Shown here in pieces: positions 1 to 10,794 of a DNA stretch of 64,000 bases. The notes under the pieces are model-generated. The model was not told where the DNA came from and ran no database searches. It saw only the letters and a program-made list of their open reading frames with translations. Source of the DNA: Prosthecobacter dejongeii (GTDB lineage: Bacteria; Verrucomicrobiota; Verrucomicrobiia; Verrucomicrobiales; Verrucomicrobiaceae); the NCBI RefSeq assembly GCF_014203045.1, contig NZ_JACHIF010000001.1, positions 186,001 to 250,000 on the forward strand. The letters are read 5' to 3'. Within the stretch, counting starts at the first letter, position 1. Each line of letters begins with the position of its first letter. A program made the position numbers and the translations under genes.

Positions 1-1
1 T

Positions 2-445
2 CGGCTGGAAGCCCTCTACCAGTCCCTTTATCACACGGATGGCTGGGATGATGACAAACGTGGTCAAGTCCACTGGATCATCAAAAAGGACGCCACCATG
101 AGGCTCGCTCTTAAACGCAATACTTTGCTTCCAGGCTCATCGGAGAAAGAAGGTTTCCCAGATTCAGCCACTCCAGTCCTGCCAGAGAAAGGGCGATGGG
201 TTCACCTGGCCGTGACCTACGATGCTGATGCCAAACGCATCCGCTTTTACCTCAATGGACAGCTAGACAAAGAATGCCTCCAGGCTACCGCCCACCCTGC
301 TTTGTTAGGGCCTGCACAAATCGGTAACTGGAACTCCCAAGACCGCAAACTGAGTGGTCGCGTTGACGAACTCATTTTGTTAGGCCGAACCATGACCGAC
401 GATGAAATTCGAGCGCTCTTTGACGCCGGCAATCCCTACCGCTAA
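2..445 (+). CDS. LamG/concanavalin A-like domain protein, C-terminal part
   Basis: The reading frame is open from the left edge of the window, so this is the 3' end of a longer gene whose start lies outside. The visible ~147 residues have the features of a LamG-type jellyroll: a WVHLAVTYD strand, then YLNGQLD and an IGNW strand, ending in a [27 protein letters not shown] segment ([12 protein letters not shown] is the typical last strand). Such domains bind carbohydrate or act as adhesion modules in secreted proteins. The stop is 2 bp before the start of the cytochrome/DUF1553 gene, so the two are almost certainly co-transcribed. In Verrucomicrobia and Planctomycetes a LamG protein, sometimes with a FecR anti-sigma domain, often precedes such genes. 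Whether a FecR part exists here cannot be seen. Confidence 0.75.
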   Translation, partial: RLEALYQSLYHTDGWDDDKRGQVHWIIKKDATMRLALKRNTLLPGSSEKEGFPDSATPVLPEKGRWVHLAVTYDADAKRIRFYLNGQLDKECLQATAHPALLGPAQIGNWNSQDRKLSGRVDELILLGRTMTDDEIRALFDAGNPYR

Positions 446-447
446 AG

Positions 448-3218
<2,771 letters not shown>

Positions 3219-3222
<4 letters not shown>

Positions 3223-4685
3223 CTCCCCCACTCTCCACCAACGGTTTGGGCCTGCTGAATCGTCGCAACTTTCTCTCCAGCGCAGCCGGCCTAGGCCTAG
3301 CCACCCTGCTAGGCGAAAATAACTCCTTGGCCAGCACGAGGCCCATCCATCCGGCCATTGATCCCTCCAATCCACTTGGCGCACGCAGCACTCACTTTGC
3401 GCCCAAGGCAAAGCGCGTGCTCATCCTCTTCTGTTCAGGCGCCGTCAGCCACCTGGATTCATGGGATTGGAAACCGGAACTGCTGCGCATGGACGGCAAG
3501 CCCATGCCGGGTGCTAAAGAAAACTTCCTCACCTTCCAGGGCGAGAACGGAAACCTGGTTAGGCCTCTCTATGACTTCAAACCCCGTGGCCAGACTGGAA
3601 AAATGGTGTCTGACCTCTTCCCCCATCTCGCCTCAATGACGGATGACCTCACCTTCATCCACTCCATGACGGCCAAGTCCAACACCCATGGTCCAGCGGA
3701 AAACCAGATGAGCACGGGCTTCATCTTCGATGGTTTTCCCAGCCTCGGCTCATGGGTCAGCTACGCCCTCGGATCTGAGGCAGAAAACCTGCCCGCCTAC
3801 GTCGCCATTCCCGATCCACGCGGTGTCCCCCAGGCAGGCGTGAACAACTGGGGCAACGGCTTTCTTCCTGCCCTTTTCCAGGGCACTGCCTTCAATTCCA
3901 GCCGCCCCATCTATAACCTCGCCCGGCCCGAGAAAGTCTCCGCCGCCAGCGACCTCGCCGCCCGCGATGTTCTAAAATTCCTCAATGAAAAGCACCTGGA
4001 AAAATTCCCTGGTGATACAGAACTCGCCGCCCGCATCGCCAGTTACGAACTCGCCGCCAAGATGCAACTCTCTGTACCTGAAGTGAGTGATCTTTCCAAA
4101 GAACCCACCAGCACTTTAAAAGCTTATGGCGTGGACGATCCCAATCCCGTCAAAAGTGGCTTTGCCAAAAACTGCCTCCTCGCACGCCGCCTGCTCGAGC
4201 GCGGAGTTCGCTGTGTGAAACTTTACAATGGTGCCTATGCCATGGGCGAAGGCATCGGCAACTGGGACGGTCACCGAAAGCTGAAGGAGCAGTATGACAA
4301 ACACGCGCCCATCTTTGACCAGCCTGCTGCCGCCCTGATCCGCGACCTCCGCCAACGCGGCCTATTAGAGGACACCCTCGTCGTCTGGTGCACCGAATTT
4401 GGCCGCATGCCAACCTTTCAAAAAGGCGCAAGTGGCCGCGACCACAATCCACAGGGCTTCACCGTCTGGATGACAGGCGCGGGGGTAAAACCCGGCGTCA
4501 GCTATGGAGCCACAGACGAACTTGGCCACAAAGCCGTTGATAAAATCACCACCATTTACGATTTTCACGCCACCATCCTGCACCTCCTCGGTCTAGATCA
4601 CGAACGCCTCAGCTACTACCACAACGGCATTGACCGCCGCCTCACCGACGTCCACGGCCATGTGATCAAAGCCGTGCTCACCTAA
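3219..4685 (+). CDS. DUF1501 family protein, Tat-exported
   Basis: A 488-residue protein with a twin-arginine signal ([19 protein letters not shown] near residues 8-26), so it is probably exported folded. The body shows the alkaline-phosphatase/sulfatase-like fold features of DUF1501: an early [13 protein letters not shown] strand (usually metal-ligand type), the [13 protein letters not shown] region, WCTEFGRMP and [21 protein letters not shown], and a C-terminal [14 protein letters not shown]. The start codon lies within the last codons of the upstream gene (ATGA overlap). This DUF1553-DUF1501 pairing is the standard arrangement in the phylum. The substrate is unknown; hydrolysis of a sulfate or phosphate ester is only suggested by the fold. 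Confidence 0.93.
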
Positions 4686-4716
4686 CAAATAATAACTCCG
4701 CTCTCGTATCTCGATC

Positions 4717-4935
4717 CTAGTTACAGCCACATCCGCCCCCGCCGATTCCCCCGCCGCCAAAACTTCCTTCACGAGAAAAATAAGCGTGCTGTGTCATCGT
4801 CAGCAGCAGCGGATCCAATCCTGGATCCATGAGTGGATCTGCAAAATGTTTCCGTTCATACGGCAACACCCGGACAAAGTGCTGACTGCAACTGCAAAGA
4901 GTGGAACCAACGAGAACTAAGAGGAGCATTTTCAT
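4717..4935 (-). CDS. DUF4266-like small lipoprotein with Gly-rich GCGCN tail
   Basis: A 72-residue protein. The N-terminal hydrophobic stretch ends in a lipobox-like LCSC, with Cys16 as the likely lipidated residue. The mature part is short: YERKHFADPLMDPGLDPL, then HAYFSREGSFGGGG and a final GGGGCGCN carrying Cys69 and Cys71. This matches the pattern I recall for DUF4266, where a charged/proline segment and an aromatic-S-(K/R)-E motif precede a Gly-rich CGC tail. It is last in the operon, 17 bp after the ApbE-like gene. The family is known to co-occur with DUF3570 and ApbE genes, but its function is unknown. The CGC tail could bind a metal or be modified. No canonical ApbE flavinylation motif (Dxx[S/T]GA[S/T]) is visible. 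Confidence 0.8.
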   Translation of the reverse strand: MKMLLLVLVGSTLCSCSQHFVRVLPYERKHFADPLMDPGLDPLLLTMTQHAYFSREGSFGGGGIGGGGCGCN

Positions 4936-4952
4936 GACAGGTGGATAGGTAT

Positions 4953-5927
4953 TCAGGGGGTGCCGCGGACCTGATGCTGGATAAAATTGGAGGTAGCTAT
5001 TTGGCCTTGCTCATTCTGCAGGCAGGCTTCCACGCCTGGGGCTGACTCGGCAAAGACCATGCCCTCACGCCAACCCAGAACGAAGATGGAGGTGGCATAG
5101 ATTCCTGCCACGACGCAACTGGATGCAAGCACGGTCACCGCCCTTAACCCGTGCCTCACGGGCCATCCCGTACGAGGATCTAAGATGTGGCCATAGCGCT
5201 CCCCCTCGTGCTCAAATCTTCGGGCATAGTCACCGCTCGCACACACCGCATACCCAGAGACAGCTAGCCCGCCGAGGCAATTCTCCGGGCGCACACCATC
5301 TTGGATACCGACATGCCAGAAAGGATGCTGACCATTACCTCCTAGAGCGAAGATGTCACGACCAAGGTCCACCAGAATATCGAGAATGCCATGCCTCTTC
5401 GCGATAGCGATGACCTGATCCACCGCATGTTCTTTCCCAAATCCCCCAAAGTCTAGGCCCATACCTTCACGCGGAAGAAAGATTCCTCCTGGGCGACGCT
5501 GAACATCCTGCCAGCGAGATAAGTCTCGTGCTTTTTCAACATCCGTTTTTGCAGGCATACTCTCACGGGCTTTTTTCCAATCCCACACCCGCAGCAGAGG
5601 CAGCATCGCAGGATCAAGGATACCATTCGTGAGGCGATACATCGCCTCTGCCAAGTCGAGGATTTGATCCATTTCCGCATCCGTCTCGACCCAAGATTTA
5701 CCAGCAGCAGCATTGATCCGGGAGACTAGTGAATCTGGCCTAAAGTGGGAAAACTTAGCTTCGAAGGCTTGGATCCAGCCGAGCGCTTCCGCAACGAATT
5801 GCAGAGCTATTTGATCCGACGACTGCCGAAACAGTAAGGCGCAGTTTGTCCCTAGGGCTTTGAATTCCACACGCCGCACTCCATGGGCATCAGGCGGTAA
5901 CGGGGGACTGGGTAAAAACGTGCGCAT
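4953..5927 (-). CDS. ApbE-like FAD:protein FMN transferase (atypical)
   Basis: A 324-residue ApbE-family protein. Family features visible are ALGTNCALLF near the N-terminus, FSHFRPDSLVSRINAAAG, the GLDFGGFGKEHAVD segment (around residues 175-188), SGDYARRF and YGHILDPRTGWPV. ApbE enzymes transfer FMN from FAD to Ser/Thr of exported redox proteins. Two departures stand out. There is no signal peptide or lipobox at the N-terminus, although most ApbE proteins act outside the cytoplasm. The conserved Asp of the C-terminal ADA(L/W)xT metal site is replaced (VVAGIYAT). It lies 10 bp after the DUF3570 gene and before the DUF4266 gene. A diverged enzyme acting on the linked small lipoprotein is possible but unproven. 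Confidence 0.88.
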   Translation of the reverse strand: MRTFLPSPPLPPDAHGVRRVEFKALGTNCALLFRQSSDQIALQFVAEALGWIQAFEAKFSHFRPDSLVSRINAAAGKSWVETDAEMDQILDLAEAMYRLTNGILDPAMLPLLRVWDWKKARESMPAKTDVEKARDLSRWQDVQRRPGGIFLPREGMGLDFGGFGKEHAVDQVIAIAKRHGILDILVDLGRDIFALGGNGQHPFWHVGIQDGVRPENCLGGLAVSGYAVCASGDYARRFEHEGERYGHILDPRTGWPVRHGLRAVTVLASSCVVAGIYATSIFVLGWREGMVFAESAPGVEACLQNEQGQIATSNFIQHQVRGTP

Positions 5928-5937
5928 GGCCTAAAGT

Positions 5938-7122
5938 TCAAAACTGCACCGTCACCCCCAAGGTCCAGATGTTCGCCTTCGGGTAAGCAGCAGCAGGTGC
6001 GCGCTCACTCGCAGCTCCGGTTCCCCTCATTGCATAGTGCTCATAGGTCAGAGATAGGGCCACATTTTCACTCAGTTGGCAGCGCCCCTTCACGCCCAGA
6101 CTGAGACTGCTCAAGGATGAAAGCCGATAGTCAGCCGAGTAATGGGGACCACGCCCCATGGGATATTCCTGTGGTCTATTCACACCGCTCACCTCGTCCA
6201 GCGTGTTGTAAAAAAAATCCGCCGCCGTCTGCTGGTAATGGCGGAAGAATGGGGTGATCTGAAATTTGTTTCCCAACTTCTGCCGCCATTCGATCTGCAG
6301 GCTGTGCGAAAGGACGCCATAGTCGTCATAAGAGATCCGGCTCACGGCATCCAGGGACGCTTGAAAGCGTGTTAAATAGCGAGTGGCCTGCAGCTGGAAA
6401 ACACCGCGCAGACGACTGTCGGGTCGGTTTTCACGATACAGAATATCCACCGGAATGTCCGTGATGACACCACCCACCGGCAGCGTAAAGATGTCGGTTC
6501 GCTGGATGCTCTTATAGGAGTCGTTCAGATAACCTTCGGCATACCCCACCGTCATATTTGCCGTGAGAATGGTTTTTTTGTCCAGCAATTGGCTGAGACC
6601 GATGAAGGCATCATAGCTGGTTTTATCCTGTTCTTCGAGCCCCACCACACTCACAAGATCACTCACATAGTTGAGCCCTAAACTGAGCGTGGTATTCTTT
6701 TTATTGAACTCCCACTTGTCGCTCAAGGCGATGCCCCGAGACAGATAGTCAGACTCGTCACTTTGCGAGATTTCTAACTCGATCCTGTGATCGCCGACCT
6801 GCTGAGAAAGCGCCACCAGCACACCATTTCGCACATCCTCCAAATCCGCCAAAAACGGCTGGAGACTCCCCGGTTGCGCCCCTGTTGGGGAGGCCCCTGA
6901 AATGGCATCGCGCAGCAATTGAAAACGCAAGCTCGTGTCCGGAGTGAATTCTACCTCTCCTCGGAAATACCACGACTCCACCTGAATGCGTCCGTCGGAT
7001 TCATCATACAACTGATAGCTCGTGTCTGAGCGAAACCCCTCCGCAGCGGACAGCGATAAAGTCGGCAGCAGGAGCGGCAGAGCCGACACTGAAGCTAAAG
7101 GGGGCGGCAAAAAACGCGACAT
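5938..7122 (-). CDS. DUF3570 outer-membrane beta-barrel protein
   Basis: A 394-residue protein with a signal peptide (LPPPLASVSALPLLLPTLSLSAAEG). Many alternating amphipathic strands follow, and it ends in an aromatic residue (TLGVTVQF), the usual signature of an outer-membrane barrel recognised by the BAM machinery. The early motif DGRIQVESWYFRGEVEFTPDTSL, the DAISGASP stretch and SDYLSRGIALS match what I know of DUF3570, a family found beside ApbE and DUF4266 genes. Its role is unknown; a pore or surface display function for the small lipoprotein would fit the operon. The gene is 21 bp downstream of the Ig-domain gene and 10 bp upstream of the ApbE-like gene. Confidence 0.85.
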   Translation of the reverse strand: MSRFLPPPLASVSALPLLLPTLSLSAAEGFRSDTSYQLYDESDGRIQVESWYFRGEVEFTPDTSLRFQLLRDAISGASPTGAQPGSLQPFLADLEDVRNGVLVALSQQVGDHRIELEISQSDESDYLSRGIALSDKWEFNKKNTTLSLGLNYVSDLVSVVGLEEQDKTSYDAFIGLSQLLDKKTILTANMTVGYAEGYLNDSYKSIQRTDIFTLPVGGVITDIPVDILYRENRPDSRLRGVFQLQATRYLTRFQASLDAVSRISYDDYGVLSHSLQIEWRQKLGNKFQITPFFRHYQQTAADFFYNTLDEVSGVNRPQEYPMGRGPHYSADYRLSSLSSLSLGVKGRCQLSENVALSLTYEHYAMRGTGAASERAPAAAYPKANIWTLGVTVQF

Positions 7123-7143
7123 GAGATAGCGGAGCTCTAGAGA

Positions 7144-9393
7144 TCAGCGGGCTGGCTCACCACGAACCTGAATCAGTTCCACCCGACCCGAGAGAATGGC
7201 GGTGCGATTGGCCGCTTGTCCGGCAGTCGGCAACTGCGGTAACAAGAAGCTTCCCTCAGCCCTGAGGTCTCCATCGGAACCGCGAATCACTTGCCCCTTA
7301 AAAGCCACTTTATTGCGGGTAAACGTCCCATCGACCAAGCTAAATTGACCGCTCAGCGCCCCTGTAGCCGGATTCAAATTCAGTGAGACCCGACCCGCAT
7401 TCTCCAATGCAGGAGGCAGCAAGAATTTCCGCGTTTCCGCCCAGACCACATCCAGGTCTGGATTGGTCAAAGACGTGTGGATTTCCCCTTCAGAAAAATG
7501 CAGACTTACCACACCCGTTTCGGGCAGTCCCAGCACCACATGTCCACGGCTTGCAGGGGCTAAGTAGGCCCCTTCGACCTCCACATTCACAGGTCCGAAC
7601 CCTCCCGGATAAGCCAGCTCATTCACCGCAGGTTTCCGCCAAGTCAGATCGCCACGAATGACATTGCCAAAAAAAGGCACCTGCGGCTCTTCGGTAAGAT
7701 TCATCTCCCCCTGAAGAGAACCGCCGCCACGGTAAAGTCCCGTGTATAACCAGAACTGGCCCTGCGAACCAAGAAAAGCAGCCGAGGAAAAAGCCTGCCC
7801 ATCAGCCGTCCGGCCCAAGACAGTCAAGCCACCATTCGATCCCACGATCATGGTCAAAAATCCTGTCCCTTGGGGCAGCGTGACCACTCCATGATCGCCG
7901 ACATCAGCCAGTCGGAGAGCTGCCGAATAATAACCTGCCAGTGACTCCGCAGGCCGGAAAGTGGCGTGGTACCTTGCCCTCCAGCCATTCACCCCCGCTG
8001 TGCCTAGCACACCCGTCATCTCACCGGTCTCGGCATTCAGAGAAAGCTGCAAGTCTAGGCCCCCAACCTTAGCCGAGATCTGAGGTGCGGCAGCTTCCAG
8101 CCGACCTTTGACTGAATACGCCACTGCCCCGGCACGAGCAGCCCCGCTTGAGGAGGTCGTAGAAGCCCTGAGCGTGTATGAGCCATTCGAAGTCGTCGTC
8201 AGAGAAACAAAACCACCGAGCCCTCGATTGCTAGCCGCATCCCGCTGGATCAATCCACCAAAAGTGCCCACCAATCCTTGGCTTAGAGCCTTTACCACCA
8301 AAGGAAAGCTGACAGGCGGGCTACTGCTACCACCACGAGCAGCCCGAACCTGCACCTGGAAGACGCCGGAAACCTCAGGCCGTCCTGAAATACGCCCCGT
8401 CACCGCATCTGCACGCAGACCTCTCGGCAGGCCCGTGAGGGTGAAGCGACTCGGCTCTCCGACAGCCGTCACCGTGTGAGAATAAGTGGCTCCCACAGTC
8501 GCGGCAGGGAAAACCGCATCCACAACCTCAGGCGGGGCTGGCTGCACGGTAATCTGGGCTGTCCGGGAATTCACCGTCGCCAAATCACTGCTTACCCTTA
8601 CCCAATAGTTCGTTGTCGTTTCTAGGGCTGGAGTCGTGAAGGTATTTTCATCCCCACCCACAGGCAGCGATTCATCCCCGCTCACCCCCTCATACCATTG
8701 GTAGCTCAAAGCCTCACTGCCACTGGCTTGGATTGCCAACGTCACTGACTGGCCAAACGCCACCGTTCGTGAAGTCGGCTGGACCGTGATGCTCACTCCA
8801 GCTTGGCCTGTGATGGAGACCGTAAAATTCCGGCCAAATCGGTCGGGGCCATGCGTCGCTACCAACCGGATCGGAAACGTTCCAGACTCCAAAGGTTTCC
8901 CTACCAACGCAGCGATACCTTCCCCGCTGTTGTAGGTGAGCTCCATGCCTGGCACCTCCCCACTTTCAAGCTCCCACCCGAGCGGTGGTGTCGGCGTGCC
9001 GGTGATCTGGAAAATGGCCGTTAGATCTCCCCCTACTCGCCCCGTAACGGTGGAGGCACCTCGGCTCGGTGCGAGTTGCACCAGAGTCGTCGCTCCAGCG
9101 ACTCGATCATAAGCTCCCAGCCCGGCCACCACCGTGATCGCGGTCCGGAGACTCCCAGATGAAGCCAGTGTGGAAATCAAATTCACCTCTGGCAGCAGCA
9201 CCTGCGCCGCAGGTGTCCGCTGAAACAGCAGCAAAAGAGAGCTAGCACGGTTTAAAAAAAGCCGGGATTTTTGGACAACCGAACTGCGAAATAGAATGCT
9301 GCAGACTCCGGCTTTTCCACGGTTAGAGCCATGCTTCAGACTGGGAGCAGCGAGACAGCGTAAAAAAAAATGTATGGCGCTCATATCCGCCAT
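7144..9393 (-). CDS. Secreted Ig-like/He_PIG repeat protein
   Basis: A large beta-rich extracellular protein. It contains an Ig-like domain (ITVQPTSRTVAFGQSVTL, then YQWYEGVSG and TNYWVRVSS), followed by a putative-Ig He_PIG domain (GATYSHTVTAVG, LPRGLRADAVTGRISGRP). After these comes a long series of verrucomicrobial beta repeats with G-x-F-x-G style strands. The start is uncertain. The frame is open up to 9540, but that would overlap the divergent gene at 9518. An ATG at 9393 is given here; a hydrophobic stretch LLLLFQRTPAAQ near 9240 looks like a signal peptide whose true start may be a TTG nearby. It lies just upstream of the DUF3570 gene and may be the first gene of that operon. The function is unknown; surface adhesion is possible. 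Confidence 0.7.
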   Translation of the reverse strand: MADMSAIHFFLRCLAAPSLKHGSNRGKAGVCSILFRSSVVQKSRLFLNRASSLLLLFQRTPAAQVLLPEVNLISTLASSGSLRTAITVVAGLGAYDRVAGATTLVQLAPSRGASTVTGRVGGDLTAIFQITGTPTPPLGWELESGEVPGMELTYNSGEGIAALVGKPLESGTFPIRLVATHGPDRFGRNFTVSITGQAGVSITVQPTSRTVAFGQSVTLAIQASGSEALSYQWYEGVSGDESLPVGGDENTFTTPALETTTNYWVRVSSDLATVNSRTAQITVQPAPPEVVDAVFPAATVGATYSHTVTAVGEPSRFTLTGLPRGLRADAVTGRISGRPEVSGVFQVQVRAARGGSSSPPVSFPLVVKALSQGLVGTFGGLIQRDAASNRGLGGFVSLTTTSNGSYTLRASTTSSSGAARAGAVAYSVKGRLEAAAPQISAKVGGLDLQLSLNAETGEMTGVLGTAGVNGWRARYHATFRPAESLAGYYSAALRLADVGDHGVVTLPQGTGFLTMIVGSNGGLTVLGRTADGQAFSSAAFLGSQGQFWLYTGLYRGGGSLQGEMNLTEEPQVPFFGNVIRGDLTWRKPAVNELAYPGGFGPVNVEVEGAYLAPASRGHVVLGLPETGVVSLHFSEGEIHTSLTNPDLDVVWAETRKFLLPPALENAGRVSLNLNPATGALSGQFSLVDGTFTRNKVAFKGQVIRGSDGDLRAEGSFLLPQLPTAGQAANRTAILSGRVELIQVRGEPAR

Positions 9394-9517
9394 GTGAGGA
9401 GGCCCTTGTTTTTTATTCCCAAGGAAAATCATCGGCCATGAGGCGAGTAAACAAGCACATGAGCGCCATGATTCACCTCTGGACATCTCGCACCGCATCA
9501 TCTCAAATACGCATCGC

Positions 9518-10501
9518 ATGATTCGGACCGCCACCCTCACCGCCGCCCTGGCCTGCCTTTGCAGCGGGACGCACCTCCTCGCTCAGGACACCCCACCTCC
9601 GGCTGCCCCTGCTGCTGCCACGGCGGAGAAAGCTGCCTTTGAATTTAAGGATGGCGACCGCCTCGTCCTCATCGGCAACACCGTCATTGAGCGCGAGCAA
9701 CGCTATGCGACCCTTGAGCCACGCCTCGCCCTGGCCCTTGGCGAAACCAAGGTGACGATCCGCAATCTCGCCTGGAGTGGGGATACTGTTTACGGCCACG
9801 CCCGCTCCTACTTCGGCCCCCCAGAAGAGGGGCTCGAACGCATGGCCAAGCACCTGGAACTGCTGAAGCCCACCGTCGTCCTGCTTTGTTACGGCTCTGA
9901 AATGGCCTTCGAAGGCCTTAGTGACCTCCCCCGTTTCCTCACAGGCTACCGCAATCTCCTCGCCCTCATCCGCAAGCAGGCTCCAGGCGTCCGCATCATC
10001 ATCGCCACACCACCGCCTCTGGAAAATCTGCCGCCACCGATGCCTGACCTGACGGATGCCAACAAAAACCTGTCCAGCTTCCGTGATGCCCTGCGCAAGT
10101 TCGCCGGCTCCCAAAACACCTATTTTGTGGACTGGTTCGAGCTCATGGGCGGCATGCCCAAATCTGGTCAGACCGCCAAGCCCCTTACCGAAAACGGCGT
10201 CCACTACACCCGCGAAGGCTATCAGAAGCTCAGCACCAAGCTTGTCCAAGGTCTCGGCCTTACCCCACCGCAGATCTCCGAAGCTGAACTCGCCAGCATC
10301 CAGAAAGAAGTCCTGAAAAAAGACGAACTCTTCTTCAACCGCTGGCGCCCCCAGAACGAGACCTACCTCTTCGGCTTCCGCAAACACGAGCAGGGCCAGA
10401 ACGCCAAAGAAATCCCCATGTTTGACCCCCTGATCGACCAGGCCGACGCCAAGATCCAGGAACTCAAAGCCGGGCTCCTCTCCAGCAAAAAAACGCTGTA
10501 A
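9518..10501 (+). CDS. SGNH-hydrolase-like secreted protein with altered catalytic motifs
   Basis: A 327-residue protein with a clear signal peptide (TLTAALACLCSGTHLLAQ) and a Pro/Ala linker. The fold reads as SGNH/GDSL hydrolase: DGDRLVLIGNTVIERE as block I, LAWSGDTV, then a PTVVLLCYGSEMAF strand in the GxN position and NGVHYTREGYQKL as block V. The nucleophile Ser of GDS is replaced by Thr (GNT) and the Asp of DxxH by Asn. In the PVC group this subfamily often precedes haem-binding or dehydrogenase domains. It may be non-catalytic or use other residues. The C-terminal ~80 residues after the SGNH fold are helical and charged (KKDELFFNRWRPQNETYLFGFRKHEQ). It is transcribed divergently from the Ig-repeat gene. 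Confidence 0.82.
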   Translation: MIRTATLTAALACLCSGTHLLAQDTPPPAAPAAATAEKAAFEFKDGDRLVLIGNTVIEREQRYATLEPRLALALGETKVTIRNLAWSGDTVYGHARSYFGPPEEGLERMAKHLELLKPTVVLLCYGSEMAFEGLSDLPRFLTGYRNLLALIRKQAPGVRIIIATPPPLENLPPPMPDLTDANKNLSSFRDALRKFAGSQNTYFVDWFELMGGMPKSGQTAKPLTENGVHYTREGYQKLSTKLVQGLGLTPPQISEAELASIQKEVLKKDELFFNRWRPQNETYLFGFRKHEQGQNAKEIPMFDPLIDQADAKIQELKAGLLSSKKTL

Positions 10502-10510
10502 TCAGCCCCT

Positions 10511-10530
10511 GCTTGGCATTCCAGCCAAGC
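10511..10530 (+). other. Weak intergenic hairpin after the SGNH-like gene
   Basis: GCTTGG (10511-10516) and CCAAGC (10525-10530) form a 6-bp stem 10 bp past the stop codon. There is no T-tract, so intrinsic termination is doubtful. The rest of the 10502-10794 gap holds no gene I can support; its other notable element is the hairpin just upstream of rpsA. Confidence 0.3.
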
Positions 10531-10751
10531 CGAGGAAGGTGAGATGCCAGCACATTAGCCACCACTGGAGGCAAAACGAGCCTGCACGCATGGAGAGCCC
10601 AGAAGGGCGGGAATTCAGCTCTTGTCGCATATTAGGCCCGTCTTTCCCCTTGCGATTCCCCGATCTCCCCCGATTATGGCGGCCCTTTTGTCCGGTGGCC
10701 CTCTGGCCGCGCGGGACATCAGCCCGACGCAGCCCTCAGGAGTGGGAGGCC

Positions 10752-10774
10752 GTGTTCGGTTATCAACAGAACAC
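10752..10774 (+). promoter_or_regulatory. rpsA leader hairpin (candidate autoregulatory site)
   Basis: GTGTTC (10752-10757) pairs with GAACAC (10769-10774), and inside it GTT pairs with AAC around an ATC loop, with one G/A mismatch. The 23-nt element thus has nine base pairs and sits 20 nt before the rpsA start codon. The ribosome binding region that follows (CCTAACCCGAAAAACATAC) has no Shine-Dalgarno match. S1 genes of other bacteria are translationally autoregulated through structured leaders; a similar role here is inferred from position only. Confidence 0.45.
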
Positions 10775-10794
10775 TCCTAACCCGAAAAACATAC

